64,000 nt of DNA from Bacteroidales bacterium (GTDB lineage: Bacteria > Bacteroidota > Bacteroidia > Bacteroidales > Muribaculaceae), in the NCBI GenBank assembly GCA_004552725.1, contig SFNM01000001.1:1-64000 (forward strand). Reading direction: 5' to 3'. Positions 1 to 9,342 of the stretch are shown piece after piece. The notes under the pieces are model-generated. The model did no database searches and was not told the origin of the DNA. It saw nothing but the letters and a program-made list of their open reading frames with translations. The position numbers and the translations under genes are program-made. The first letter of the stretch is position 1. The number at the start of each line of letters is the position of its first letter.

Positions 1-854
1 ATGATTTGGCAACCGTTGGTCGGTCGTTTTGTCGTTTTGGTTCTCTTCCCCACAATTACAATTGTATATTTATCTTGAGGAAGTTGATTGGCAAGTTTAA
101 AGAAATCAGATAATCCTTTGCGTGCATCCCATACAGCGGCAACCCCAAGGATAATTTTTTTATCTTGGTTTATGCCGTACTTTTGATGGATATTATCTAA
201 TTGAGGAGAAAAGGTGTTGATGTCAATACCATTGTGAATTGTATATATCGGCCTGTCTTTGAGGTGGGATTGGCGGATAATATTGCTAATCCATTCAGAT
301 ACCGCAACGATTGTTAGAGATGGGATAATGGATAGAAGATTTTTCTTTAACCTAAAATTCCTGCGAGAGCGGTCAAGAGAATATTTTTTGGAGATAGGAC
401 AATGATTACACTCATCTTTCCATCGTTCGCAATAGTGTGGGGCGTACATACAATGGCCTGTCGTAGGCCATTGGTCGTGTAGTGTCCATACAACTGGAAT
501 ATTATTCTTGGCTAAGTAATTGAATAGCAATTTATAATTGAGCCAATGGTCGTGGATAATGTGGAGATGAACTATATCTGGGTGAATAGCATCAATTTTT
601 TTGAGTAGTATTCTGGTCTCTACCATAGATGTCAAACCTTCATTATCTAATAGTTTGTCCTCAGCATAGTGGATACAAGAATCTAATAGATTGCCTACTT
701 TGATGAGGTGAGAATCTGAAGTCGGAGCTTTGGTACGTCCGGAGTATGCAATCCAACTATTCCATCCGTGATTTATGGCAATATTACCAATATGTTGAGT
801 TATTTTCCCTACGGAAAAGTTCATGCAAGCATTTATTTGGAGTAGTGTAGGCAT
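1..854 (-). CDS. Glycosyltransferase family 4-like protein, 3' end outside window
   Basis: The gene starts with ATG at 854 and stays open to the left edge, giving at least 284 residues. The N-terminus has a short GT4-like opening, then a region with DIVHLHIIHDHW, then VVWTLHDQWPTTGHCMY and a Cys cluster (YCERWKDECNHC). Near the edge is IHNGIDINTFSP followed by IILGVAAVWDARKG. This order is typical of the WcaC-like glycosyltransferases of Bacteroidales surface-polysaccharide loci, which transfer sugars to lipid-linked intermediates on the cytoplasmic side. The start lies 20 nt after the rodA stop, so read-through from the elongation operon is possible. Base composition is clearly more AT-rich than the neighbours, which suggests the edge of a transferred capsule or LPS locus. 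The sugar substrate cannot be told. Confidence 0.8.
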   Translation of the reverse strand, partial: MPTLLQINACMNFSVGKITQHIGNIAINHGWNSWIAYSGRTKAPTSDSHLIKVGNLLDSCIHYAEDKLLDNEGLTSMVETRILLKKIDAIHPDIVHLHIIHDHWLNYKLLFNYLAKNNIPVVWTLHDQWPTTGHCMYAPHYCERWKDECNHCPISKKYSLDRSRRNFRLKKNLLSIIPSLTIVAVSEWISNIIRQSHLKDRPIYTIHNGIDINTFSPQLDNIHQKYGINQDKKIILGVAAVWDARKGLSDFFKLANQLPQDKYTIVIVGKRTKTTKRPTNGCQI

Positions 855-873
855 AATTAACAAATCATGGGGA

Positions 874-2331
874 TTAGGAGTAGGATTTGCGGGCTGCGTC
901 GATGCGGAGGAGGATGAAAATTAGGAGGGTGAAGCCCCAGAGGGATGAGCCGCCGTAACTGAGTAGTGGGAGGGGGATGCCGATTACGGGACATAGTCCG
1001 ATGACCATGCCGATGTTGACGCAGAAGTGGAAGATGATGTATGATGCTACGCAGTAGGCGTAGATGCGGCCGAAGGGTCGTGGTTGTCGTTCGGCGATAG
1101 ATATGATGCGTAGTATCATTGCCAGATAGAGGGCAATGATGATGAATGAGCCAACGAAGCCTTCTTCTTCGCCGATGGTGCAGAAGATGAAGTCGGTGTG
1201 TTGTTCGGGCACGTATTTGAGTTTGGTTTGTGTGCCGTTGAGGAAGCCTTTGCCGAAGAAGCCGCCGGAGCCGATGGCGATTTTGGATTGGTTGACGTTG
1301 TATCCGGCACCGCGAAGGTCCTCCTCGATACCGAGGACCACGCGGATGCGTTGCTGTTGGTGAGGTTGAAGTTGGTCGAAAGCGATGTTGACGGAGAACA
1401 TGAAGCCGATGGCGAGGATTGCGGTGACAATCGGCACTGACAATCGGTGGAGGTGGCGCTTGAGGGCTTCGAAACCGATGTAGATGCAACCGGCAATGAT
1501 GATGGCAATCATAATGGCGCGTCCCGGAAGGTTTAGACCAACGGGTCCGCCTAATATCCAGAGGATGAGGAGTAGGGCAGCGAAGCCGCCGAGGAGGTTG
1601 CGGGCGATTTCGATGGTGCGGCTGTAGATGAACGACATGATAGCCATAGTGAGCATGACTAAGATCATGACGGTGAATTCGCCGCCGGGGATGCCGAGGA
1701 ATAGTTCTTCGGTGTATTTTACGGCTATGACGAATACGGCCACGGCGAATACGCCGGCGAAGAGTATCAAGCCGCTCATGCCTTCGCGGTAGAGTACGAG
1801 CACCAGGGCGGTGTAAGCGAGGGCGGAGCCGGTTTCGTTTTGGTTGAGGATTAGTAGGATAGGCACTACGAAGAGTGCGATGGCTCGGAGGTAGTTGCCG
1901 GGGTGTGCTTTGAGGGTGAAGTTGTATCCGTTGAAGAGTTTTGCCAAAGCGAGTGCTGTGGCTACTTTGGCAAATTCGGCGGGTTGGAGGCTCATGGGGC
2001 CTATGACGAGCCATGAGCGGGAGCCTTTGATGTCGGGGGCTATGAATGGCGTGACTAATAGTAGCACAAGGAGTATGCCGTAGATGAGGTAAGCGTATGT
2101 TTCGAATACGCGGTAGTCGGTGAGGAGTACGACGCATCCGAGCACTAATCCTAATCCAATCCATCGTATTTGCTTGCCGGAGAATTCGTCGAAACTGAAA
2201 ATAGAGGCTTCGTCGAAGTCGTAACTGGCGGCATATATGCTGAATACACCTACTGCTACGATGAGCAGGTATATTACCACCAGTGGCCAGTCGATTTGGC
2301 GGAAAACGGAGGGGGAATTATCGTTTCGCAT
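874..2331 (-). CDS. rodA: RodA, SEDS peptidoglycan glycosyltransferase
   Basis: A 485-residue polytopic membrane protein of the FtsW/RodA/SpoVE family. It polymerises lipid II into glycan strands during side-wall growth and works with PBP2 in the Rod complex. The sequence shows about ten hydrophobic segments, the SEDS-typical GSRSWLVIGP and LQPAEFAK motifs near residues 100-125, a QQRIRV stretch, and GSGGFFGKG before the late loops. The C-terminal part has GIPLPLLSYGGSS, as in this family. It overlaps the 3' end of the PBP2 gene by a few bases, which fits translational coupling. Its place right after the PBP2 gene in a mre cluster argues for RodA over FtsW. Confidence 0.95.
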   Translation of the reverse strand: MRNDNSPSVFRQIDWPLVVIYLLIVAVGVFSIYAASYDFDEASIFSFDEFSGKQIRWIGLGLVLGCVVLLTDYRVFETYAYLIYGILLVLLLVTPFIAPDIKGSRSWLVIGPMSLQPAEFAKVATALALAKLFNGYNFTLKAHPGNYLRAIALFVVPILLILNQNETGSALAYTALVLVLYREGMSGLILFAGVFAVAVFVIAVKYTEELFLGIPGGEFTVMILVMLTMAIMSFIYSRTIEIARNLLGGFAALLLILWILGGPVGLNLPGRAIMIAIIIAGCIYIGFEALKRHLHRLSVPIVTAILAIGFMFSVNIAFDQLQPHQQQRIRVVLGIEEDLRGAGYNVNQSKIAIGSGGFFGKGFLNGTQTKLKYVPEQHTDFIFCTIGEEEGFVGSFIIIALYLAMILRIISIAERQPRPFGRIYAYCVASYIIFHFCVNIGMVIGLCPVIGIPLPLLSYGGSSLWGFTLLIFILLRIDAARKSYS

Positions 2332-4174
2332 TGGAGTAGGGTAATGAGGTGCTAATCATTTGGTCTTCCATGTATTGGCGGGAGGGGTGGATGGAGTCGC
2401 ATAGGTATTTCTCCATCACCAGCGAGCCGATGGGCACGCCGTACACGGCACCGAAGCCGCCGTTTTCTACGTAAACGGCTACGGCGATTTTGGGGTTGTC
2501 ATAAGGGGCAAAGCCCATGAAAGCGGAGTGGTCGCGTCCGTGTGGGTTTTGGGCGGTACCGGTTTTGCCGGCAACGTCGATGCCGGGGATTGCGGCTCGA
2601 CGGCATGTGCCGCCGGTGACGGCCATGCGCATACCTTCGGCTACTTCGGGGTACCATTTGAGGTCGATTGTAGGCCGTCGATGCTCGCTGTATTTGGGCG
2701 GCATCACGGTGTCTTGGATGGCTTTGACGGCGTGAGGTGTGATGAACCAACCGCGGTTGGCGATGGTGGCGGCGAGGTTGGCGATTTGCAGTGGTGTGGC
2801 TAATATTTCGCCTTGGCCGATGGCCACGGAGATGACGGTGTTGGCGCTCCAATGGCCTTCGCCGTAGAATTTGTTGTAGAACTTAGCGTTTGGCAAGAAG
2901 CCGCGGCTTTCGTGGGGGAGGTCTACGCCGAGAGCGTAGCCGTAGCCCATCGAGACGAGGTGTTTTTTCCAGATTTCGAAGGCGTTGGCGGGGTTGCCAT
3001 ACTTGCCGCGTCGGTCGATCATTGCTTTGAAGCCCCAGCAGAAGAAGGCGTTGCATGAGGTTTGGAGGGCGGGTTTGAGCGGGAGCGGGGAGCCGTGGGC
3101 GTGGCATCCTACGCGTAGGCCGCCGTTGACGTATCCGCCGTGGCAGGGGTAGGTGGTGGCTGTGGTGATGATGCCTTCTTGCAGCAGGATGAGGCCTTGG
3201 GTTGGCTTGAAGGTGGAGCCGGGCGGGTAGGCGCCGCCTAAGGCGCGGTCGAACAGTGGGAGCGACGGGTCGTTGACCAGGTCTTTGTAGCTTTCGCCGC
3301 GATGCCGACCCACTAAGAGGCGTGGGTCGTATGTGGGCGAAGAAACGAGGCAGAGGATTTCGCCGGTTTCGGGTTCGATGGCTACGACGGCGCCTCGTTT
3401 TCCGGCCATGAGGCGCTCGGCGTATTCTTGGAGTTCTATGTCGATGCTAAGGGTGAGGTCGCGTCCCGACACCGGTGCTATGTCGTGGGCACCGCCGTCG
3501 TAGCGGCCTTGTATACGGCCGCGGGAGTCGCGAATGAGGATTTCAACACCTTTGATGCCGCGTAGGTATTCTTCGTAACTGCGCTCCACGCCGAGGTCGC
3601 CGCAGTAGTCGCCGGGCGAGTAGTATGGGTCGTTGTCGATGTCGGTTTGCGACACTTCGCGCAGGTTGCCGAGGACGTTGGCGGCAGCGGCGTAGTTGTA
3701 TTGGCGGAGGATGCGTTTTTGGATGTAGAATCCGGGGAAGCGGTATAGCTTTTCTTGGAGGCGGCCGTAGTCTTCGGTTGAGAGTTGGGCGAGTAGTCGC
3801 TGTGGGGTGTAGGAGGAGTATCCGGGATTGAGTCGCTTGTCGCGCATATCGGCGAAGCGTTTGCGCAGTTGGTCGGGGGTGATATTGAGGGTGTTGCAGA
3901 AGTCGAGGGTGTCGAAGGGTTGTACGTCGCGAGGGATGAGCATCACGTCGTAGGCCGGCTGATTGTATACGACCAATCGGCCGTCGCGGTCGTACATCAG
4001 GCCGCGTGAGGGATAAACTGTTTTGCGCAGAAAAGCGTTGGTGTCGGCTGATTTTTTGTATCGCTCATCGTTGATTTGCAGGTCGAAAAGTCGGCCTACG
4101 TAAATCAATGCAATGAGCAGTATGAAGCCGCCGATTACATATTTGCGCTTCTCAAGTTTATAGTCTTTTCTCAT
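2318..4174 (-). CDS. mrdA: Penicillin-binding protein 2 (elongation transpeptidase)
   Basis: A 618-residue class B PBP that cross-links new peptidoglycan in the elongasome with RodA. There is one N-terminal membrane anchor (about residues 14-32), then the PBP dimerisation domain (PSRGLMYDRDGRLV) and the transpeptidase domain. The catalytic SxxK is in PPGSTFKPTQ near residue 320, the SxN motif in TSCNAFF, and the KTG motif in AGKTGTAQNPHGRDHSAF. The 3' end overlaps the start of rodA and the 5' end overlaps mreD, as expected in an mreBCD-mrdA-rodA operon. Nothing is missing. Confidence 0.95.
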   Translation of the reverse strand: MRKDYKLEKRKYVIGGFILLIALIYVGRLFDLQINDERYKKSADTNAFLRKTVYPSRGLMYDRDGRLVVYNQPAYDVMLIPRDVQPFDTLDFCNTLNITPDQLRKRFADMRDKRLNPGYSSYTPQRLLAQLSTEDYGRLQEKLYRFPGFYIQKRILRQYNYAAAANVLGNLREVSQTDIDNDPYYSPGDYCGDLGVERSYEEYLRGIKGVEILIRDSRGRIQGRYDGGAHDIAPVSGRDLTLSIDIELQEYAERLMAGKRGAVVAIEPETGEILCLVSSPTYDPRLLVGRHRGESYKDLVNDPSLPLFDRALGGAYPPGSTFKPTQGLILLQEGIITTATTYPCHGGYVNGGLRVGCHAHGSPLPLKPALQTSCNAFFCWGFKAMIDRRGKYGNPANAFEIWKKHLVSMGYGYALGVDLPHESRGFLPNAKFYNKFYGEGHWSANTVISVAIGQGEILATPLQIANLAATIANRGWFITPHAVKAIQDTVMPPKYSEHRRPTIDLKWYPEVAEGMRMAVTGGTCRRAAIPGIDVAGKTGTAQNPHGRDHSAFMGFAPYDNPKIAVAVYVENGGFGAVYGVPIGSLVMEKYLCDSIHPSRQYMEDQMISTSLPYSNAKR

Positions 4175-4679
4175 GCGAAGCGCCGTTTATGCAGGCTAAG
4201 GCGTAGATAATAATGAAGGTGAATATGCTTGAGGCTACGATGCGGAGCAGGAAGATCCAGAAGTTGAAGATTTGAAATGCTTCGATGGTGAAAATCATCA
4301 AGCAGTAGACCACGCACATGGTTAGGGCATATTTGAGGAATGAGGCTGTGTCCATCGTTCGGAGCGATGGACGCTGCTCGGCGAGGTCGTTGTCGGTGGG
4401 GACGTAGAGGTGGAACAGTGGGCGGCGGGCGAAGGCCAGCAGTGTGCAGGCGAGGGCGTTGACGCCCGGTGTGTCGGAGAGGGTGTCGACCGCCACGCCG
4501 AGGGCGAAGCCGATGGTCATGGCCAGGTTGGCGCTGTAGGTCACCGGGAGGGTGATGATTATGAAGATGAAGGCCATTGGTACTGCTACGTTGAATAGTA
4601 CCAAGTGGTTGAAGAAAACGGCTTGAGCCGGCACCAAAATCAATGCTGCGATGAGCAAACTAAGGGAGGTTTTGTTCAT
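4158..4679 (-). CDS. mreD: MreD, rod shape-determining membrane protein
   Basis: A small polytopic membrane protein (173 residues from the chosen start) of the Rod complex, probably linking MreC to the SEDS/PBP2 synthase. It is identified mainly by its place between mreC and mrdA and by five or six hydrophobic segments. The start MNKTSLS at 4679 lies 4 nt after the mreC stop and gives a normal N-terminal membrane segment. A longer frame back to 4715 exists but would run inside mreC and add a polar tail, so I prefer the shorter one. The 3' end overlaps mrdA. Confidence 0.88.
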   Translation of the reverse strand: MNKTSLSLLIAALILVPAQAVFFNHLVLFNVAVPMAFIFIIITLPVTYSANLAMTIGFALGVAVDTLSDTPGVNALACTLLAFARRPLFHLYVPTDNDLAEQRPSLRTMDTASFLKYALTMCVVYCLMIFTIEAFQIFNFWIFLLRIVASSIFTFIIIYALACINGASHEKRL

Positions 4680-4683
4680 GGGT

Positions 4684-5553
4684 TCATTTGTTGGCCGGGT
4701 CTGCATCGCCACCATCGACGCGTGTTTGCTCCACGCGTGTGATTTGGTCGCGACGATTGTTGATTACTACTTGCACGTTGCTTAGGCGAGTGAAGTCGGC
4801 GAACAATTTCACCTTGAGGGTGAAAAAGTTCTCCTTGTGGTTTTCGGCATTGTCGAGTATAGTGCCGACGGGGATGCCGGCGGGGAATACGGCGGAGAAG
4901 CCGGAGGTGACCACGGTGTCGCCACAGACAAATCGAGTGTGGCGCGGCAGTTCTTCGAGCAGCGCCACGGTGGGGTCAACGCCATCCCACACCAGGGAGC
5001 CGAAGTGCTCGGTGTTGCGAATTTTGCATGAGAGGCGGAAATTGGGATTGAGCAACGAAATTACTTGCGAATAATGTTCACCGGCCACGCTCACCACACC
5101 GACCACACCGGAGTGGTCGATGACGCCGAGTTCGGCCACTACGCCGTCGGCGGTGCCTTTGTCGATGGTGATGTAGTTGTGAGGATGGTGGATGGAGTTG
5201 TTGATAACGTTGGCTACGATGAAGTTGAAGTGCTGCACGCTATCGGGGGTGGGCATGGTGTCGGTGAATTGGGCGAGTCGCAGGCGGTTGACCTCTTCGC
5301 GGAGGTTCACCACCTGAGCCTCGAGTTCGGCGTTGCGACGGTTGAGGTCGTCGTTGGTGTCGCGCAGGTTGAAGTATGAGGTGATGCTATTGCCCACGGA
5401 GTAAACCGAGCCGCTGACGGCCGAAGATGATGAGAGCCACAAGTGGTGGCGATATGGGTCGCTGTTGAATAGCAAGATGCTACTCAACACCAAGTAAATC
5501 GCCAATACGAACCATTTGGAGTGGCGGCTGAGAAATGCGAATAATTCGTTCAT
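4684..5553 (-). CDS. mreC: MreC, rod shape-determining protein
   Basis: A 289-residue bitopic protein. It has a short cytoplasmic tail, one membrane span (about residues 16-32), a periplasmic coiled coil (about 65-105, with LNRRNAELEAQVVNLREEV) and the beta-rich MreC domain (ITIDKGTADGV, GVIDHSGVVGVV, VVTSGFSAVFPAGIPVG). It bridges cytoplasmic MreB filaments to PBP2/RodA. The order mreB-mreC-mreD is intact, with 65 nt between mreB and mreC and 4 nt between mreC and mreD. Confidence 0.95.
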   Translation of the reverse strand: MNELFAFLSRHSKWFVLAIYLVLSSILLFNSDPYRHHLWLSSSSAVSGSVYSVGNSITSYFNLRDTNDDLNRRNAELEAQVVNLREEVNRLRLAQFTDTMPTPDSVQHFNFIVANVINNSIHHPHNYITIDKGTADGVVAELGVIDHSGVVGVVSVAGEHYSQVISLLNPNFRLSCKIRNTEHFGSLVWDGVDPTVALLEELPRHTRFVCGDTVVTSGFSAVFPAGIPVGTILDNAENHKENFFTLKVKLFADFTRLSNVQVVINNRRDQITRVEQTRVDGGDADPANK

Positions 5554-5618
5554 CTAAAACACTAAGGCGACTGCGTCTTATTTAGTTCGACGCAGTCAGC
5601 CGTATAGAGTAAATCCGC

Positions 5619-6638
5619 TTATCGGATAAGGAATGAGAACTTATCGATGTTTTTGAGGGCTACGCCGGTGCCTTTGGCCACCGACAGCAGTGGGTCTTCG
5701 GCCACGTGGAATTGGATGCCGATTTTGTCGGTGAAGCGCTTGTCGATGCCTCGCAGGAGGGCGCCGCCGCCGGCGAGGTAGATGCCGTTGCGCACCAAGT
5801 CGGCATAGAGTTCCGGGGGTGTTTGTTCCAATGCGCTAAGCACGGCTGCTTCGATTTTGGAGATGGTTTTCTCGATGCAGTGGCTGATTTCTTGATATGA
5901 AACGGGCACTTCCATCGGCAGAGCGGTCATCATATTGGGACCGTGCACGATGTAGTCGTCGGGCGGAGTTTCGAGTTCGGTGAGTGCGGAACCGACGTGC
6001 ATTTTGATTTGCTCGGCGGTGCGCACACCTACTTTCACGTTGTGTGCGCGGCGCATGTGGCCTTGGATGTCTTCGGTGAGGTCATCGCCGGCCACTTGTA
6101 TGCTCTTGTTGGATACGATGCCGCCCAACGAAATCACGGCGATTTCGGTGGTGCCACCGCCTATGTCCACAATCATGTTGCCTTCGGGGGCTTCGACGTC
6201 GATGCCGATACCGAGGGCAGCGGCCATGGGTTCGTAAATCATATATGAGTCGCGTCCGCCGGCGTGCTCGGAGGAGTCGCGCACGGCGCGGATTTCCACT
6301 TCGGTGGAGCCGGAGGGGATGCCGACCACCATACGGAGCGATGGTGAGAACCAATTGCTTTTGGTAGATGCTTTTTTCACTAAGCCGCGAATCATGAGTT
6401 CGGCGGCATTGAAGTCGGCAATCACACCTTTGCGCAGGGGGCGCACAGTGCGAATGCCTTGAGGGTTTTTGCCTTCCATCAGGTAAGCCTCGGTGCCGAC
6501 AGCGATGAGTTTGTCGGTGCGAGTGTCGAGAGCCACAATCGATGGCTCGTTGATCACGATTTTATCGTTGTGGATTATGATGGTGTTGGCGGTGCCAAGG
6601 TCGATAGCGATTTCCTTGGTGAATGAGAAAAGGCCCAT
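5619..6638 (-). CDS. mreB: MreB, actin-like cytoskeletal ATPase
   Basis: A 339-residue actin-fold protein. It shows the phosphate-1 motif DLGTANT (about residues 13-19), the phosphate-2 motif IVDIGGGTTEIAV near 158-170, and the adenosine loop LAGGGALLRGIDK near 290. It polymerises under the inner membrane and directs lateral wall synthesis through MreC/MreD/PBP2/RodA. It lies 30 nt downstream of purH with no clear promoter or terminator between, so the shape operon is probably read from the purH promoter as well. Confidence 0.97.
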   Translation of the reverse strand: MGLFSFTKEIAIDLGTANTIIIHNDKIVINEPSIVALDTRTDKLIAVGTEAYLMEGKNPQGIRTVRPLRKGVIADFNAAELMIRGLVKKASTKSNWFSPSLRMVVGIPSGSTEVEIRAVRDSSEHAGGRDSYMIYEPMAAALGIGIDVEAPEGNMIVDIGGGTTEIAVISLGGIVSNKSIQVAGDDLTEDIQGHMRRAHNVKVGVRTAEQIKMHVGSALTELETPPDDYIVHGPNMMTALPMEVPVSYQEISHCIEKTISKIEAAVLSALEQTPPELYADLVRNGIYLAGGGALLRGIDKRFTDKIGIQFHVAEDPLLSVAKGTGVALKNIDKFSFLIR

Positions 6639-6668
6639 ATTATCCTGTAATATTATTGTTGTCTGAAA

Positions 6669-8204
6669 TTAGTGGCGGAAGTGGCGAATACCGGTCATGG
6701 CCATGGTGATGCCATGGCTAAGGCAGAAGTCGACGGATTCGTTGTCGCGAACGGAGCCGCCGGGTTGTACGATGTTGTCGATGCCGGCTTGGTGGGCGAT
6801 TTCCACGCAGTCGGCGAATGGGAAGAAGGCGTCGGATGCCATGGTGGCGCCGTTGAGGTCGAAGCCGAACGATTGTGCTTTGGCGATGGCTTGCTTGAGG
6901 GCATCGACGCGTGATGTTTGGCCGATGCCGGAGGCGAGGAGTTGGCCGCCTTTGGCTAATACGATGGCGTTGCTCTTGCAGTGCTTCACAATCTTGTTAG
7001 CGAAGAGCATGTCGGCGGCACGTTGGTCGGTGAGGTGGCCTGAAACGGTGCGAAGTTCGTCGGTGGTTTCGGTGTGGAGGTCGCGTTGCTGTTGGAGCAC
7101 GCCGTTGAGGCAGGTGCGCACTGACATTTGTGGCAGAGCGGCATCTTTGCGGCGCAAGATGATGCGATTTTTCTTGCTTTGGAGTATTTGGAGCGCTTGG
7201 GGCTCGTAGTCGGGCGCGATGATTACTTCGAGGAATATTTTGTTGATTTCAGTGGCGGTGGCTTCGTCGACTATGGTGTTGGTGATAATCACTCCGCCGA
7301 AGGCCGACACGGGGTCGCCTGCGAGGGCATCTTTCCATGCCTCGACGGCTGTGGAGCGTGTAGCCAGGCCGCAGGCATTGTTGTGTTTGAGCACGGCGAA
7401 AGTGGGTTCGGAGCCGAATTCGTTGATGAGGTTTACGGCGGAGTCGATGTCAAGCAGGTTGTTGTAGGAGATTTCTTTGCCGTGGAGTTGGTCGAAGAGG
7501 GCGTCGAAATGGCCGAAGAAGTGAGCGCTTTGGTGGGGGTTTTCACCGTAGCGGAGGGAGCGTTCGCCGTCGACAGCGAGGCGGAGTGCTCCGGCGGGCT
7601 GGTCGAGAGTTGAGGCCATGTAGGAGAAGATGGCGGAGTCGTAGGCTGACGACACGGCAAATGCTTCGCGGGCGAGGGTGCGACGCTGCACTTCGGTGGT
7701 GGCAGCGGCACCGTTTTCTTTGAGGAATGAGAGCAGGGTGGAGTATTGCGCTTTGGAGGCTACGATGGCCACGTCGGCGTAGTTTTTGGCGGCGGCGCGG
7801 ATGAGAGAGATGCCGCCTATGTCGATTTTTTCGATGATGGCATCGTGGTCGGCGCCGGAGGCGACGGTTTGTTCAAAGGGGTATAGGTCGACGATGACCA
7901 GGTCGATTTCGGGGATGTCGAATTGCGACATGGTGTCGACGTCGCTTTGGAGGGAGCGACGCCCTAAGATGCCGCCAAATACTTTGGGGTGGAGTGTTTT
8001 GACGCGTCCGCCCAGGATGGATGGGTATCCGGTGAGGTCTTCTACGGCGTCGCAGTCGTAGCCTTGCTCTTGGATGAATGAGCGTGTGCCGCCGGTAGAT
8101 AAGAATTTTACGCCATCGTTGGCCAGAAGGCGAAGGATTTCGTCGAGGCCATCTTTGTGGAATACGGATATTAAAGCAGTTTTAATCGACTTAGTATCAG
8201 CCAT
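6669..8204 (-). CDS. purH: Bifunctional AICAR formyltransferase / IMP cyclohydrolase
   Basis: A 511-residue PurH, a normal length. It catalyses the last two steps of de novo IMP synthesis. The N-terminal MGS-like cyclohydrolase domain contains STGGTRSFI and GGRVKTLHPKVFGGIL. The C-terminal transformylase domain has RYGENPHQSAHFFG, the LKHNNACGLA motif and KHCKSNAIVLAK. A promoter -7 element lies about 90 nt upstream (8290-8297). A purine gene heading the mreBCD cluster is an arrangement seen in other Bacteroidales (known from memory, not checked here). Confidence 0.96.
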   Translation of the reverse strand: MADTKSIKTALISVFHKDGLDEILRLLANDGVKFLSTGGTRSFIQEQGYDCDAVEDLTGYPSILGGRVKTLHPKVFGGILGRRSLQSDVDTMSQFDIPEIDLVIVDLYPFEQTVASGADHDAIIEKIDIGGISLIRAAAKNYADVAIVASKAQYSTLLSFLKENGAAATTEVQRRTLAREAFAVSSAYDSAIFSYMASTLDQPAGALRLAVDGERSLRYGENPHQSAHFFGHFDALFDQLHGKEISYNNLLDIDSAVNLINEFGSEPTFAVLKHNNACGLATRSTAVEAWKDALAGDPVSAFGGVIITNTIVDEATATEINKIFLEVIIAPDYEPQALQILQSKKNRIILRRKDAALPQMSVRTCLNGVLQQQRDLHTETTDELRTVSGHLTDQRAADMLFANKIVKHCKSNAIVLAKGGQLLASGIGQTSRVDALKQAIAKAQSFGFDLNGATMASDAFFPFADCVEIAHQAGIDNIVQPGGSVRDNESVDFCLSHGITMAMTGIRHFRH

Positions 8205-8289
8205 TTGAGAAGCTTCTTTTTGGGTTTTTACCTGAAAAATAGATTATTAGTAGCGATGGCTACTATTGCAAGTGCACTATTGAGAGTGC

Positions 8290-8297
8290 AAAGGTAC
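8290..8297 (-). promoter_or_regulatory. Promoter -7 element for the purH-mre-mrdA-rodA cluster
   Basis: On the minus strand this reads TACCTTTG, a perfect match to the Bacteroidetes TAnnTTTG box. No good TTTG lies at the usual 19-21 nt spacing, so the -33 element is weak. A small hairpin (GCAC/GTGC) sits in the untranslated leader just downstream. Confidence 0.6.
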
Positions 8298-8385
8298 GAA
8301 AAAATCGCAAGATTTCCGCCACAAATCGGCGCAAATTTTTGGCGGAAAGCAAAAAAAGTGGCAGATGAGGGTTGATAGGTAAAAA

Positions 8386-8427
8386 ACAAGCGTAAGAACG
8401 TGTTTTGGGGTACGTTCTTACGCTTGT
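8386..8427 (-). terminator. Intrinsic terminator after the lipoprotein gene
   Basis: A perfect 16-bp inverted repeat (8386-8401 with 8412-8427) with a 10-nt loop, followed on the minus strand by a run of T. It lies 23 nt after the stop of the lipoprotein gene at 8450 and ends the dacB-rsmI-lipoprotein unit. Confidence 0.9.
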
Positions 8428-8449
8428 GGTGTGAGAAGAGCCGAGGGAG

Positions 8450-9319
8450 TTAGTCGATTTGGATTACTAAGTAGTTGGTGAGGCTCCAGAATTGGTCGGG
8501 GTTGGTGATTTTGAGTACTTTTTGGCCGTTTTGTTCTACGATTTGGTAAGAGCCGGAGGGGTGGTTGGTGAGCACCTTAGCTTTGTTGGAGTGCAACGCG
8601 ATGGTGTGCAGGGTGCGACGGTCGGCGGTGACGAAGAACGATTGGTCGAAGTCGGAGCGCATGATTTTGGTTTTGCGCAGGAAGCCGCTTTCGATGATTT
8701 TGTGTTCTTTGAGTTCTTTTTTGCTGGCTACCACGTAGTAGCAGGTGTTCATTTCGTTGGCGAGTTCTTGGGTTTCGGCTTGAGCCTGGTCGCGTTCGCC
8801 GGTGACGGTGTTGACGGTAGTGTGGAGTGAGTCGACGGTGGAGTTGAGTTCGCCGATTTGACGGTTTGCATCGTCGAGGCTTGCGCGAAGGTTCTCAATT
8901 TCAGCGGATTGGGAGTCGATTTGAGCGCGCAGGGTCTCCACGGTTTGTTGGAGGTTTTTATTGTTGAGGGTGGATTGTTGTAGACGGCGTTCGAGCTGTT
9001 CGAGTTGTTCGCGACGTTGCTGCAATGTTTGTTGAATTGCAGCGATGTCGGCTTCGATTTGTGCTCGTTGAGAGGGAGTTTCGCCATTCACACCGGTTGA
9101 TACGGTGAGAATGTTTTCGAGGCGTTTGATTTCGGCCATGCCGCTTGAAATTTCGTTGACGAGGCTTAATAATTGGTCGCGGTCGGCCACAGCGGCGGCT
9201 AATTCTTGCTTAGTGGCGTCTTGGAGTTGCTCTTCAGTGGTGACATCTTGTTCAGGTTTTTTGTCGCATGCTGAAAGGATGGCCAGGCATGCGAGCGACA
9301 TCAATAAAAACTTTTTCAT
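8450..9319 (-). CDS. Coiled-coil lipoprotein, Cbp1-like family (tentative)
   Basis: A 289-residue predicted lipoprotein: hydrophobic signal MKKFLLMSLACLAILSAC with the lipobox Cys at residue 18. Residues about 35-190 are Gln/Glu-rich coiled coil. The C-terminal globular part starts near CYYVVASKKELKEH and ends with DPDQFWSLTNYLVI-type residues (here NPDQFWSLTNYLVIQ). This layout matches a Bacteroidales family that I recall being annotated as Cbp1-type collagen-binding adhesin. That name is from memory, and the adhesin function is not shown by the sequence. It is the last gene of its unit, 23 nt after rsmI, and is followed by a strong terminator. Confidence 0.75.
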   Translation of the reverse strand: MKKFLLMSLACLAILSACDKKPEQDVTTEEQLQDATKQELAAAVADRDQLLSLVNEISSGMAEIKRLENILTVSTGVNGETPSQRAQIEADIAAIQQTLQQRREQLEQLERRLQQSTLNNKNLQQTVETLRAQIDSQSAEIENLRASLDDANRQIGELNSTVDSLHTTVNTVTGERDQAQAETQELANEMNTCYYVVASKKELKEHKIIESGFLRKTKIMRSDFDQSFFVTADRRTLHTIALHSNKAKVLTNHPSGSYQIVEQNGQKVLKITNPDQFWSLTNYLVIQID

Positions 9320-9342
9320 TGTGTTGTGACTTGTTTGTATTG

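Noticed and set aside
857..2164. Long minus-strand frame in the rodA region
   Set aside because: It overlaps rodA in another frame and has an Arg/Pro/His composition typical of shadow frames.
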